Source of the DNA: Oscillospiraceae bacterium
Lineage (GTDB): Bacteria > Bacillota > Clostridia > Oscillospirales > Ruminococcaceae
Assembly: GCA_021200775.1 (NCBI GenBank)
Contig: JAJQGB010000004.1
Span: 186,001 to 250,000 of the forward strand
DNA length: 64,000 nucleotides
Direction: 5' to 3'
Both the position numbers and the translations under genes were made by a program. Below are positions 19,053-27,876 of this stretch, one piece after another. Within the stretch, counting starts at the first letter, position 1. Each line of letters starts with the position of its first letter. Under the pieces are notes generated by a model. It made no database searches, was not told the DNA's origin, and worked only from the letters and a program-made list of their open reading frames with translations.

Positions 19053-20219
19053 ATGAACGAGCTTGCACAAAAAGAAGACAATATACTTCAAACAATGGCA
19101 TCAGGTGAAATAACACCGATAACATATGATAGCGGAACTCTGACGCAAACGTATTGTAAAATGCCTTTATCACAAATCAGTGCCCTTGGCGTTGGCTTTG
19201 AACCCATGGCTAATGCAATACAGCAAATTGCTAACGGAGAACAAGCTGTGAGCGGACTCTATAGAGTAACCATTCCGGCAGGCACTCATTTAGCACAATT
19301 CAGTGGAAGCTCTGATTTTTTGGGAACGGCGTTGTCTGACAGCACAAATACTCTTGCTAATCAGGCACACTTATCGCCGATAGCATTTAATCCTACAACG
19401 ATGTTTGCCGCCGCAACACTCGCGAATATCAACAAAAAGCTTGATAGTATTCAAGAAACACAGCAAGAGATGATGAATTATATTGTTCAAAAAGAAAAAT
19501 CATCTATAAAAGGCGATTTAGATTTTCTCGTTGATGTGTTCAACAACTACAAGCATAATTGGAATAGTGACAAATACAAGACTGCGAATCATATCAAGGC
19601 GTTGGATATTCGCCAAGAAAGTAATAAGCGAATTGATTTCTACAGAGAGCAGATAAAGAAGCATATTGATAAGAAAGACATAATCCATAGTGACCAAAAT
19701 GTAAAAAAGCAACTACAACAGGTTCAGGATGAATTTAAAGATTACCAACTGTCACTATATCTCTTTAGCTTTGCATATTTTCTTGAAGTGCTTTTACAAG
19801 AGAACTATGACAGCTCATATCTCAGCTCAATATCAAATAAAATTGATGGGCTCGCCATTGAATATCGTGAGTTGTATTCTGATGCCTACTCAGTATTGGA
19901 AGATAGAACTAAAACATCTTTGCAATCGAAGGTGATTAAAGGATTATCAGGAGCGAGCAAATTTGTTGGAAAAACAGTCGCTTCTATTCCACGCATCAGA
20001 GATTCCCAACTTGACGAGAATCTCATCGAAGCAGGAGAAAGGCTAAGTGATTTTAGCGGCAGAAGAGAGCAAGAGACATTGCAACAACTCGTCGACAGAC
20101 AAAGCAGTTGTGTGCGCCCATTTATCGAGCAAATTGACACTATCAATGCTATGTATAACAAGGATATGACTGTTCTTTTTGACAAAGAAACGTTATACCT
20201 TGGCATGATTGAGGAATAG
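19053..20219 (+). CDS. hypothetical protein, helical, function unknown
   Basis: About 388 residues, cytosolic, with no signal peptide. The N-terminal third is glycine- and threonine-rich (GLYRVTIPAGTHLAQF). It is followed by a helical, probably coiled-coil region starting at NINKKLDSIQETQQEMMNYI, and a lysine-rich helical C-terminal half. I do not recognise a catalytic motif. Base composition is visibly more AT-rich than the housekeeping genes, which suggests acquisition. Three ATG codons in a row (19047, 19050, 19053) follow GGAAAGG. The third gives the best spacing. A methyltransferase starts 10 bp after its stop, so the two are probably co-expressed from the consensus promoter. Confidence 0.7.
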   Translation: MNELAQKEDNILQTMASGEITPITYDSGTLTQTYCKMPLSQISALGVGFEPMANAIQQIANGEQAVSGLYRVTIPAGTHLAQFSGSSDFLGTALSDSTNTLANQAHLSPIAFNPTTMFAAATLANINKKLDSIQETQQEMMNYIVQKEKSSIKGDLDFLVDVFNNYKHNWNSDKYKTANHIKALDIRQESNKRIDFYREQIKKHIDKKDIIHSDQNVKKQLQQVQDEFKDYQLSLYLFSFAYFLEVLLQENYDSSYLSSISNKIDGLAIEYRELYSDAYSVLEDRTKTSLQSKVIKGLSGASKFVGKTVASIPRIRDSQLDENLIEAGERLSDFSGRREQETLQQLVDRQSSCVRPFIEQIDTINAMYNKDMTVLFDKETLYLGMIEE

Positions 20220-20229
20220 AGAGTTGACC

Positions 20230-20973
20230 ATGTTCAACTGGAGTTCAGATCAATACTTAAAATTCAAAGCTCAAAGGACCCAACCGGCGATAGACTTGGC
20301 TAAAAGAATAGAGGATAGAAATCCTCAGACAGTTCTTGACATCGGTTGCGGTCCCGGGAATAGTACTGCGGTGCTGAAATCTGTTTTTCCAGATGCTCAG
20401 ATTTTGGGTATAGACACATCACCAGACATGATAAATAAGGCAAATATGACATATCCCGATATTGAGTTTAGATTGGGCGATGCCAGAAATATTTACGATA
20501 AGTACGACTTAATTTTTTCAAATGCTTGCTTGCAGTGGATTCCTAACCATAAAGATCTTATTCCATATCTCATGAGCAAACTTAATGATGGCGGTATGCT
20601 TGCCGTACAGATTCCGATGAACGGAGAAGAGCCGCTGTTCAGGATTATAAGAGAAGTTGTTTCGGAATTTAAGCTGAATAGCATTTCAAAGCAATGGACG
20701 CTTGAGCCGGAAGAATATTACGAGATTCTTTCCGGCTGTTCAAGTAGCTTTCAAACTTGGGAGACAATTTACTATCACGATCTGCCAAATCATGAATCGA
20801 TGCTCGAATGGGTCAAAGGCACTCATATACGCCCGTATCTGGCACTTCTTAGCGAAGAGGACGGATTGGAATTTGAAAATGAAATTCTCGATAGAGTTAA
20901 GAAAACTTATCCCGTTATGGGTGACGGTAAAGTAATCTTGCGATTCAGAAGATTTTTCTTCACTGCCCGTTAA
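20230..20973 (+). CDS. class I SAM-dependent methyltransferase, trans-aconitate methyltransferase-like
   Basis: A 247-residue Rossmann-fold methyltransferase. Motif I is VLDIGCGPGNST (about 36-47), the acidic ribose-binding residue is in ILGIDTSPDM, then FRLGDARN and the motif IV-like DLIFSNACLQWIPN, as in trans-aconitate 2-methyltransferase (Tam). The C-terminal RFRRFFFTAR end also fits Tam. The known reaction is methylation of trans-aconitate carboxylate. The substrate here is not proven. The start ATG 20230 lies 10 bp after the preceding gene, with only a weak Shine-Dalgarno, so translational coupling is likely. Confidence 0.85.
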   Translation: MFNWSSDQYLKFKAQRTQPAIDLAKRIEDRNPQTVLDIGCGPGNSTAVLKSVFPDAQILGIDTSPDMINKANMTYPDIEFRLGDARNIYDKYDLIFSNACLQWIPNHKDLIPYLMSKLNDGGMLAVQIPMNGEEPLFRIIREVVSEFKLNSISKQWTLEPEEYYEILSGCSSSFQTWETIYYHDLPNHESMLEWVKGTHIRPYLALLSEEDGLEFENEILDRVKKTYPVMGDGKVILRFRRFFFTAR

Positions 20974-21012
20974 TGACTCTAGCCGATGAGTTTTTTGCAG
21001 AATAAATAGAAT

Positions 21013-21032
21013 GCTGTACCAAACGGCACAGC
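21013..21032. terminator. weak hairpin between convergent genes
   Basis: GCTGT-A-CC / GG-C-ACAGC stem with one mismatch and loop AAAC, flanked by an outer AAATAGAA/TTCTATTT repeat. It has no long T-run. It is the only candidate terminator between the methyltransferase and the convergent GH39 gene. Confidence 0.35.
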
Positions 21033-21041
21033 CTTTAACTT

Positions 21042-22565
21042 CTATTTCGATCTTACAGTCCTATTAATCCTCTTATACTCAAACCCTCTGTCAGGCTTAA
21101 TCGGCGCTTCAAAGATTTCAAAGTACACAACTGCATTTGGAGTGAGGTTCAGCTCGATATCAAGCTTGCTATCTTTAACAATTACCCTCTGGGATTTAAC
21201 AAGCGGATAAGCCGCTGAACGAAGCAAATCGTTCTGTTCTGGTGTGGGATTTGCGGGTTCACCTATGTCGTGCCAGAGCTTGCGGGAGTTGCAGACTTCT
21301 TCGTCGACGGTCTTTGTAACCATACAGTATTCACCGTCGGGAAGATTGATTGATGCTGAGATTTTCATATTTTCAAGTGGCTCGTCGTTGATGACGGAGT
21401 TCCAGGCGACGCCGTGAATTTTGCCGTTATCCTCAGTGACAATAAGCTCTTTTGAGCGATGAATACATCTGCCGGTGAGATTCTTGAAGAAGGCAAAGGT
21501 GTGGAATGTAGGCTTCGGAATACAGCCGTTCGCAACAAGTCCGAATCCGCCGTGAAAAGGCGTGAAAGGAACGCCGTGCTCCTCAAAAACATCTCCGAAT
21601 GTCCAATAGGAGTAGGAAGCATGTATGTCTCCAAGCTCAGCCAACATACCGGCAAGGTACGCCGCATTCATATTGGTGTCGTGAAGTGGAGTGATAGGGG
21701 AATATGACGTGTTGAACTCGGTGAGATGGATGTCGAAGCCACGGTATTTCTCGAAGCTGTCGACAATCTTCCGGGTATTTTTGACGGTGATATCCGCACT
21801 CTCCCTGTCAATCATGTCGGGATACTGATAGTGACCGACAGTTTCCGGAACGTGAATCGTGTAGTGATGCCTGGTGATGAAGTCAAGTGGGATGTTATTT
21901 TCACTGGTGTACGTGAGAAATTCGTTCATCCATCTTTCGTCGTCAACTCCGCAGATAGCTGGACCGCCAACACGCAAGTCGGGGCTTACAGCCTTGATTG
22001 CCGAGACAGTATGCTTATATAGCTCGCAGTATTTCTCTAAATCTGCGTCTTTCCAGAAGCCTCCGAGATTCGGCTCATTCCAGATTTCAAAGTACCAGGT
22101 CTTGACCTCATCCAAGCCATATCTGTCCGCAAGATGGCTGATGGTCGCAGTTACAAGTTCGCACCATCTCTCATAGGATTTTGGCGGAGTGACGTTAGCC
22201 CTCCACCAGAAACCGACTTCTTCACCTGATGAAGCAAGCTTTTTCGGCATAAAGCCAATCTCTAAGAATGGCTTAAGTCCGAGCTCCTTGTACATGTCCA
22301 TAACCACATCGAGATATGTGAAGTTGTACTCAGCGTGAGTCTCGCCTTTCTCGTCGGTGTACTCGTTGTAAATGCTTAAATCCTCATAGAAAAGCCCGTG
22401 CCCACGGATGTACTTGAATCCGATTTTCTCCTGAACAAGCTTCAGTTGCTCATAGTATTGCCTTTGAAGTGCAAGTCCCATCCGTCCGGTACCAATGCAG
22501 AAATCAACCTGATTGTTGAATGGCACATTGGCGCTCATATCAATTTTACAATCAACAGTTTTCAT
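21042..22565 (-). CDS. GH39 family beta-xylosidase
   Basis: Glycoside hydrolase family 39, the family of xylan 1,4-beta-xylosidases, 507 residues. The clan-A (beta/alpha)8 catalytic domain shows the acid/base glutamate E164 in EIWNEPN and the nucleophile E283 in HLTEFN. C-terminal beta domain follows. No signal peptide is seen, so it should act in the cytosol on imported xylo-oligosaccharides. The start is the ATG whose Shine-Dalgarno AGGAGGGTT lies 5 nt upstream (minus strand). It is divergent from a GH3 enzyme across a 144-bp control region, which suggests joint use of hemicellulose fragments. Confidence 0.92.
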   Translation of the reverse strand: MKTVDCKIDMSANVPFNNQVDFCIGTGRMGLALQRQYYEQLKLVQEKIGFKYIRGHGLFYEDLSIYNEYTDEKGETHAEYNFTYLDVVMDMYKELGLKPFLEIGFMPKKLASSGEEVGFWWRANVTPPKSYERWCELVTATISHLADRYGLDEVKTWYFEIWNEPNLGGFWKDADLEKYCELYKHTVSAIKAVSPDLRVGGPAICGVDDERWMNEFLTYTSENNIPLDFITRHHYTIHVPETVGHYQYPDMIDRESADITVKNTRKIVDSFEKYRGFDIHLTEFNTSYSPITPLHDTNMNAAYLAGMLAELGDIHASYSYWTFGDVFEEHGVPFTPFHGGFGLVANGCIPKPTFHTFAFFKNLTGRCIHRSKELIVTEDNGKIHGVAWNSVINDEPLENMKISASINLPDGEYCMVTKTVDEEVCNSRKLWHDIGEPANPTPEQNDLLRSAAYPLVKSQRVIVKDSKLDIELNLTPNAVVYFEIFEAPIKPDRGFEYKRINRTVRSK

Positions 22566-22597
22566 AATAACCCTCCTGAAATATTCCAAGTGAATTC

Positions 22598-22627
22598 AGT
22601 ATATCACGAATAGGGCTACTGTGTCAA
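22598..22627 (-). promoter_or_regulatory. promoter for the GH39 gene
   Basis: On the minus strand TTGACA (22627-22622), 18 bp, TATACT (22603-22598). Confidence 0.65.
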
Positions 22628-22646
22628 ATAATTTATGCAAGATGTC

Positions 22647-22675
22647 TTTACAAGAAAGCTCACGAATGTTATAAT
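22647..22675 (+). promoter_or_regulatory. promoter for the GH3 gene
   Basis: TTTACA (22647-22652), 17 bp, TATAAT (22670-22675). It is arranged back to back with the GH39 promoter, the two -35 boxes being 19 bp apart, so a single regulator could act on both. Confidence 0.65.
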
Positions 22676-22709
22676 TGACGTTGATTTATACCGAATGGAG
22701 GACACTGAT

Positions 22710-24911
22710 ATGACAAAAGCTATGGAAATTCTGAAAAGTCTCACACTTGAAGAAAAGGCGTCCCTGACGTCCGGCAAGGACTGCTGGAGAACGGTTGATG
22801 TTGAGGGAAAGCTCGAAAGTATCATGATGAGCGATGGACCTCACGGTCTCAGAAAAGAGGAGGACGGCAGAACCGTTCCCGCAACCTGTTTTCCGTCAAG
22901 CTCAACAGTTGCAAACAGCTGGGACGAAAATTTGATTTATAAGATTGGCGAAGCTCTCGGTGAAGAGTGTCTTGCAAACAACGTCCAGGTCATTCTGGGA
23001 CCCGGAGTTAATATCAAGAGATCTCCTCTTTGCGGGAGAAACTTTGAATACTTTTCGGAAGACCCACTCCTCGCCACCAAAATGGCTTCCGGTCACATAA
23101 GAGGAGTGCAGTCAAAGGGCGTTGGCGCCTGCATCAAGCACTTTGCCGCCAACAATCAGGAAACCGACAGATTCTCCGTTAATGCAGTTATCGACGAGAG
23201 AACTCTCCGGGAGATTTACCTTTCAAGCTTTGAAGAGGCAGTAAAAGAAGCAAAACCGTGGATGATAATGTCCGCATACAACAAGCTTAACGGCGACTAT
23301 TGCTCCGAAAACAAGTATCTCCTCACCGATGTTCTCCGTGATAATTGGGGATATGAAGGCGTAGTAGTCTCCGATTGGGGAGCCGCAAACGAACCTGTCA
23401 ATGGAGTAAAAGCCGGTCTCGATATCCGTATGCCCGGACCCGTTCCGTCGGCGGATGCCGCAATTGTCGAAGCTGTAAAGTCAGGAAAACTCTCTATGGA
23501 AGAGCTAGACAAAAACGTTCTCCGAATTATAGAGCTTGTAGAAAAGGGCGTCAAGGGCAGAATTGAAAACTACAAAACAGATATGTCTGCCCATAATGAG
23601 CTAGCCATGAAAGCCGCCGAAGAAAGCGCAGTTCTGCTTAAGAACAACAATAACTTCCTGCCTCTTGGCAAGTCCGACAAGATAGCCCTCATTGGAGCTT
23701 TTGCCGAGGAAATCCGCTATCAGGGCGGCGGCAGTAGCTGTGTCAATGCAACCGAGGTCTCGAATCTGTTGCAGGCTTTTGACGACAAGAATATCGACTA
23801 TACATATGCCAGAGGCTTCAAAACGGAAGACGACTCAATCGACGACAACCTAGTTTTAGAAGCCATCGCAATCGCCGAAAAGTCTGACAAAATCATAATG
23901 TGCATGGGTCTGCCGTTCAGAATGGAGAGCGAAGGCTTTGACAGATGGACGATGTCACTTCCCCAGAACCAGATTGAGCTTTTCAGTAAGCTTGCAAAAC
24001 TCGGCAAGCCAATTGTAATTGTTCTCTTCCAGGGTTCGCCAGTAGAAATGGAATGGAGCGAAAATGCGGATTCAATTCTTGCTATGTACACCGGTGGACA
24101 GTCAGTCGCAAAGGCTTGCGTAAATCTCCTGTTCGGCGATGCAGTTCCTTGCGGAAAGTTATCCGAGACATGGGCGTTGAAGCTCGAAAACAACCCGATA
24201 GCACTAAGCTTCCCCGAAAAGGGAACAGCAACCTACTCAGAAGGCGTATATGTCGGCTACAGATACTACGACAAGAAAAAGCTTGATGTGATGTATCCGT
24301 TTGGTTATGGCTTAAGCTATACTACTTTCGAGTACAGCGATATAAAGCTCTCGGCAAGCGAAATCTCTGAATGTGACTCTCTCGAAGTTAGCTTCAAAGT
24401 AAAAAATACCGGCAGTGTCGCAGGAAAAGAGATATGCGAACTTTATGTCGAGCCTACATATCCGTCTGTTTCAAGACCCGTAAGGGAGCTTAAAGGCTTC
24501 AAAAAGATTTCTCTCGATCCGGGAGAAGAGAAGACCATCACCATGACCCTTAACAAGCGTAGTTTCGCTTTCTACGACGTAGAAACCCACGACTGGCAGG
24601 TCGACACCACCGTCTACAAGATTCTAGTCGGTGCGTCATCAAGAGACTTGCCACTGATGGCTTCCGTCAAAGTAAACAGCTCCCGCACTAACAAGACTTT
24701 CTTCACAACCGATTCAAGAGTCTATGAGCTCAACGCTAATCCTATCTCAAAAGAAGCCTTGAATAAGCTTCTCACTGAGGATTTGAAGCTCGATATATCA
24801 GCGCTTTCGATAGATTTACCGCTTTCAAAGCTGGTTGGTTTCAGCGGAGGAATACTCAGCGTAGATATGCTCGACAGGTTTGTATCGGAGCTTAACAAGA
24901 AAATACAGTAA
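22710..24911 (+). CDS. GH3 family beta-glycosidase
   Basis: Glycoside hydrolase family 3 enzyme of 733 residues (beta-glucosidase or beta-xylosidase type), without a signal peptide. The N-terminal barrel carries GPGVNIKRSPLCGRNFEYFSE, the KHFAANNQE segment and the nucleophile D222 in VVVSDWGA. The second alpha/beta domain contains the GGGSSCVNA loop. A fibronectin III-like domain follows (YTTFEYSDIKLSA onward), with about 60 extra C-terminal residues. The ATG at 22710 has GGAGG 8 nt upstream. An in-frame ATG at 22635 lies before the promoter and is rejected. The exact sugar specificity cannot be read from sequence. Confidence 0.92.
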   Translation: MTKAMEILKSLTLEEKASLTSGKDCWRTVDVEGKLESIMMSDGPHGLRKEEDGRTVPATCFPSSSTVANSWDENLIYKIGEALGEECLANNVQVILGPGVNIKRSPLCGRNFEYFSEDPLLATKMASGHIRGVQSKGVGACIKHFAANNQETDRFSVNAVIDERTLREIYLSSFEEAVKEAKPWMIMSAYNKLNGDYCSENKYLLTDVLRDNWGYEGVVVSDWGAANEPVNGVKAGLDIRMPGPVPSADAAIVEAVKSGKLSMEELDKNVLRIIELVEKGVKGRIENYKTDMSAHNELAMKAAEESAVLLKNNNNFLPLGKSDKIALIGAFAEEIRYQGGGSSCVNATEVSNLLQAFDDKNIDYTYARGFKTEDDSIDDNLVLEAIAIAEKSDKIIMCMGLPFRMESEGFDRWTMSLPQNQIELFSKLAKLGKPIVIVLFQGSPVEMEWSENADSILAMYTGGQSVAKACVNLLFGDAVPCGKLSETWALKLENNPIALSFPEKGTATYSEGVYVGYRYYDKKKLDVMYPFGYGLSYTTFEYSDIKLSASEISECDSLEVSFKVKNTGSVAGKEICELYVEPTYPSVSRPVRELKGFKKISLDPGEEKTITMTLNKRSFAFYDVETHDWQVDTTVYKILVGASSRDLPLMASVKVNSSRTNKTFFTTDSRVYELNANPISKEALNKLLTEDLKLDISALSIDLPLSKLVGFSGGILSVDMLDRFVSELNKKIQ

Positions 24912-24918
24912 TATTTCA

Positions 24919-24949
24919 AAAACGAGGCAGGAGAACCTACCTCGTTTTT
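24919..24949. terminator. bidirectional terminator between GH3 and GtrA genes
   Basis: AAAACGAGG-C-AGG with CCT-A-CCTCGTTTTT, one mismatch, T-rich tails on both strands. Confidence 0.85.
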
Positions 24950-24950
24950 C

Positions 24951-25364
24951 TTATTTCTTATCGCTTATGGCGCTGTCAATACTATCCCCAAACACAAAGA
25001 ACCTGTCATAAAGAAATTCCAGCACAAAGTTCAGTATCATCGACACAGCGAGAACTATGTATTCATTGACTCCTATGTTTTCAAGAGCATTTCCTCCGAT
25101 AGTCGAAATGGGAGTGAATACAAGATAGAAAATTGCTACTTTTGCCATTGCAATCGGGATGTTATTTGCTGAGCGGAAGGTGAATTTTCGATTGAAAGTG
25201 AAGTTCCATAGTACCGATGCCACAAGTGCTATGAGATAACAAACCCAGTAATTCAGCTTAAAGCCCTCATTCAGAATCGTAAACACAATAATCTGAATTA
25301 CACCGGCGCTGATTGAGAACAGTACAAATTTCGACGCCCGGATTATTTCTTCTTTGGTTTTCAT
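24951..25364 (-). CDS. GtrA family membrane protein
   Basis: A 137-residue integral membrane protein with four hydrophobic helices. It fits the GtrA/DPMS3 family (ISAGVIQIIVFTIL, then VASVLWNFTFNRKFTF and FVLEFLYDRFFVFG), whose members help move or anchor polyprenyl-linked sugars for wall or glycan modification. No glycosyltransferase partner is adjacent, so its pathway here is unknown. The start follows GAGAGGCGAG on the minus strand. Confidence 0.88.
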   Translation of the reverse strand: MKTKEEIIRASKFVLFSISAGVIQIIVFTILNEGFKLNYWVCYLIALVASVLWNFTFNRKFTFRSANNIPIAMAKVAIFYLVFTPISTIGGNALENIGVNEYIVLAVSMILNFVLEFLYDRFFVFGDSIDSAISDKK

Positions 25365-25404
25365 AAATTCTCGCCTCTCTTAAAATATCGTCACTTTTGA
25401 TTCA

Positions 25405-25433
25405 AGTGTAGCATTCAATCAATATTTTGTCAA
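25405..25433 (-). promoter_or_regulatory. promoter for the GtrA gene
   Basis: Minus strand TTGACA (25433-25428), 17 bp, TACACT (25410-25405). Confidence 0.6.
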
Positions 25434-25499
25434 GTGTTACTTAATGACATTGCTGAATTTTCTCTAGCCATTTTCAAAAAAGTGTGTACAGTTCCCGCC

Positions 25500-25528
25500 T
25501 TGACAAAAGCATTTAAATCCTGTATCAT
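25500..25528 (+). promoter_or_regulatory. promoter for the DUF1538 operon
   Basis: TTGACA (25500-25505), 17 bp, TATCAT (25523-25528). Confidence 0.65.
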
Positions 25529-25588
25529 TACTGTATCACATATTGCGATTCCGGAAGGTGATTCAGAAGTAGTGAAAGGGCTGAATAA

Positions 25589-26884
25589 ATGAACCCTAAA
25601 ATAAGAGAAAAAACGATGGAAGCGTTTGCTTCCGTCTTACCTATAACAGTAATTGTACTCGTGCTGAGCATTGTCTTAGTTCCTGTAGAGCTCGGGACGT
25701 TTGTAATGTTCCTGGCTGGCGCCGTCATGTTAATTGTCGGCATGGGCTTCTTCCAACTCGGTGCCGAAATGGCTATGACTCCTTTGGGCGAGGGCATAGG
25801 CATAATGATTTCAAATTCCAGCAAGACCGTCATTGCACTTCTGACGAGCTTCATTATGGGCACTATTATAACTCTTGCTGAGCCTGACTTGCAGGTTCTC
25901 GCAAATCAGGTTCCATCAATTCCTAACAGGGTTCTCATCTGGGCGGTTGCAGTAGGAATGGGAAGCTTATTCTCAGTGGCAGTAGTAAGAATCGGCAAGC
26001 GAGTCAAGCTTTCAAATCTTTTGTTAATTCTCTATGCAATAGTCATAGTCCTTTCATTCTTTGTACCGTCTGAATTTTTGGCGGTATCATTCGACGCCGG
26101 CGGAGTCACAACAGGTCCGATAACGGTCCCGTTCATAATGGCAATGGGCGTTGGTATGGCATCAGTAAGAAGCGACAAGAATGCCTCAGACGACAGCTTT
26201 GGTCTTGTTGCAATATCAAGTGTAGGACCGATTATTGCGGTTCTTATTCTGGGTATTTTCTATCAGCCTACAGGCGCCGAATACTCCTCCACTGAGCTTT
26301 CAACAGCCGTCACAACTCAGGACGCCGCAAAGGAGTTTCTGTTTGCGATTCCTGAATACATAAGAGAAGTTCTGATTTCGATACTTCCGATTCTAGGTAT
26401 GTTCGTAATATTCCAGCTTATAAGCCGCCATTTCCGTCAAAGACAGATTAAGAGGATTCTGGTCGGTTTTGTGTACACGTTCATCGGATTGGTGCTTTTC
26501 CTGACAGGTGTCAACGTCGGCTTCTCTCAGGTGGGAACTGTTCTGGGAAGAGATTTGGCGTCGTCGAACATGAAGTGGCTTCTCGTACCGGTAGGAATGT
26601 TGATAGGTTACTACATAGTCAAAGCTGAGCCTGCAATCCAGATTCTTAACAAACAGGTTTCGGATGTCACAAACGGCGTTATTTCAGCCAAGCAAATGAA
26701 CACCTGCATGTCAGTTGGCGTGTCAGTTTCAGTTGGACTTTCAATGCTGAGGGTAATTTTAGGCATACCGATTCAGTATATACTGATACCCGGCTACCTC
26801 ATAGCGATAATTCTTTCGAGATTTGTGCCTGATATATTTGTTGGTATCGATTCGACTCCGGCGGAGTTGCCAGTGGACCGATGA
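25589..26884 (+). CDS. DUF1538 family membrane protein, main part of a frameshifted gene
   Basis: A 431-residue polytopic membrane protein of the DUF1538 family, built from two homologous halves and predicted to be a transporter of unknown substrate. The first half ends with FDAGGVTTGPITVPF. The second half should end with the same signature, but the frame breaks just before it and reads IDSTPAELPVDR and stop. In the +2 shifted frame the sequence continues FDSGGVASGPMTSTF from base 26851. One base is therefore missing between 26848 and 26851, with no slippery heptamer nearby. Either the gene is recently broken or the sequence has an error. The start follows AAAGGG. A PII-like gene follows, the family's usual partner. 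Confidence 0.85.
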   Translation: MNPKIREKTMEAFASVLPITVIVLVLSIVLVPVELGTFVMFLAGAVMLIVGMGFFQLGAEMAMTPLGEGIGIMISNSSKTVIALLTSFIMGTIITLAEPDLQVLANQVPSIPNRVLIWAVAVGMGSLFSVAVVRIGKRVKLSNLLLILYAIVIVLSFFVPSEFLAVSFDAGGVTTGPITVPFIMAMGVGMASVRSDKNASDDSFGLVAISSVGPIIAVLILGIFYQPTGAEYSSTELSTAVTTQDAAKEFLFAIPEYIREVLISILPILGMFVIFQLISRHFRQRQIKRILVGFVYTFIGLVLFLTGVNVGFSQVGTVLGRDLASSNMKWLLVPVGMLIGYYIVKAEPAIQILNKQVSDVTNGVISAKQMNTCMSVGVSVSVGLSMLRVILGIPIQYILIPGYLIAIILSRFVPDIFVGIDSTPAELPVDR

Positions 26885-27135
26885 CAAGCACGTTTCTTTT
26901 GCCGCTCAGCATAGGAGCATGCGAAGCTCTCGGCGGAAATATAATGACCGATGCGTTCGGCGTGGTCGCACTTGTTGCTCTGACACCTCTTATAGCGGTT
27001 CAGCTTATGGGACTTTCATATAAGCTGAAGCAGAAGAAGGCAGAAAAGGCGGCTATTGCGATTACAGAACCGGATATTATCGAAGACTTTGACGAGATTT
27101 TAGATTTTGAGGAGGTAGGAAAGGATGGAGAATGA
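26851..27135 (+). pseudogene. C-terminal fragment of the same DUF1538 gene after the frameshift
   Basis: In frame from base 26851 the translation gives FDSGGVASGPMTSTFLLP and continues with ACEALGGNIMTDAFGVVALVALTP, the end of the second DUF1538 repeat, then an acidic cytosolic tail of about 35 residues. An internal ATG at 26881 has no Shine-Dalgarno, so this piece is probably not made on its own. It overlaps the PII-like gene by 11 bp. Confidence 0.8.
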
Positions 27136-27829
27136 CCGACTGGCTTTCAGAATGTTGTTTGTGATATCGAATCCGAAGCTTGCGGATAAGGCAAATTTGC
27201 TTCTAAAACAGAGTGGGATTCCTCTTTACTATCGCTTCCACGGTAAAGGAACAGCAACGAGTGAGCTGAAGGAGATACTGGGTCTTGGAAATATCGACAA
27301 GATGATTCTTATCAGTATTCTCCCGAAGCCGATGTCTGACAGGATGTTACAAAAGCTGAACAAAGAGCTGATTCTGAATTCTCCGAACAGCGGAATTGCA
27401 TTCAGCACGGTTTTGTCTGGCGGAAGCGGAGTACTCCTGAACAGACTCAAAAAGCTCAATTCGCAATACTCTGAAGAAACAGAAAAGCCTATAGGCAAAG
27501 AAAGGAATGTGTACGAAATGCCCGAACCAAGACATGCTCTCATAATGGCAATAGTTAATCAAGGCTACTCAGAAGATGTAATGGACGCCGCAAGAGCCGC
27601 CGGTGCCACCGGTGGAACCGTTTTGCACGCCAGGGAAGCCGTAAACGAAGATGCCTATGAATTCTGGGGAGTCCCTGTCCAGCCGGAACGAGAGATTATT
27701 ATGATAATTTCGTCGCAGGAGGACAAGCTTCCTATCATGAAGGCAATCGGCGAGAGTTGCGGATTAAATTCTCCGGCGAAAGGACTTGTTGTTTCGATGC
27801 CCGTCGATAACGTAGCCGGAATAGCATGA
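27125..27829 (+). CDS. PII-like (GlnB-type fold) regulatory protein
   Basis: A 234-residue cytosolic protein made of two PII-like halves. The first runs about residues 5-105 (LFVISNPKLADKANLLLKQ, then KMILISILPKPMSDRML). The second begins at RHALIMAIVNQGYSEDVMDAARAAGATGGT, the typical PII core with GATGGT. It lacks the uridylylated tyrosine loop of classical GlnB. Such proteins accompany DUF1538 membrane proteins and may gate them, as PII proteins gate AmtB. That role is inferred. The start ATG has GGAGGTAGGAAAGG upstream, inside the DUF1538 frame, so it is coupled to it. Confidence 0.82.
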   Translation: MENDRLAFRMLFVISNPKLADKANLLLKQSGIPLYYRFHGKGTATSELKEILGLGNIDKMILISILPKPMSDRMLQKLNKELILNSPNSGIAFSTVLSGGSGVLLNRLKKLNSQYSEETEKPIGKERNVYEMPEPRHALIMAIVNQGYSEDVMDAARAAGATGGTVLHAREAVNEDAYEFWGVPVQPEREIIMIISSQEDKLPIMKAIGESCGLNSPAKGLVVSMPVDNVAGIA

Positions 27830-27838
27830 AATATATTT

Positions 27839-27864
27839 GCGAGGCGACTCTGCCTCGCTTTTTT
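27839..27864 (+). terminator. intrinsic terminator after the PII-like gene
   Basis: GCGAGGC (27839-27845) with GCCTCGC (27852-27858), six-base loop, T6 run. Confidence 0.92.
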
Positions 27865-27876
27865 ATGCCATAAATC

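Noticed and set aside
26840-26860. Programmed ribosomal frameshift in the DUF1538 gene
   Set aside because: There is no slippery heptamer, pseudoknot or stimulatory Shine-Dalgarno near the break. A missing base is simpler.
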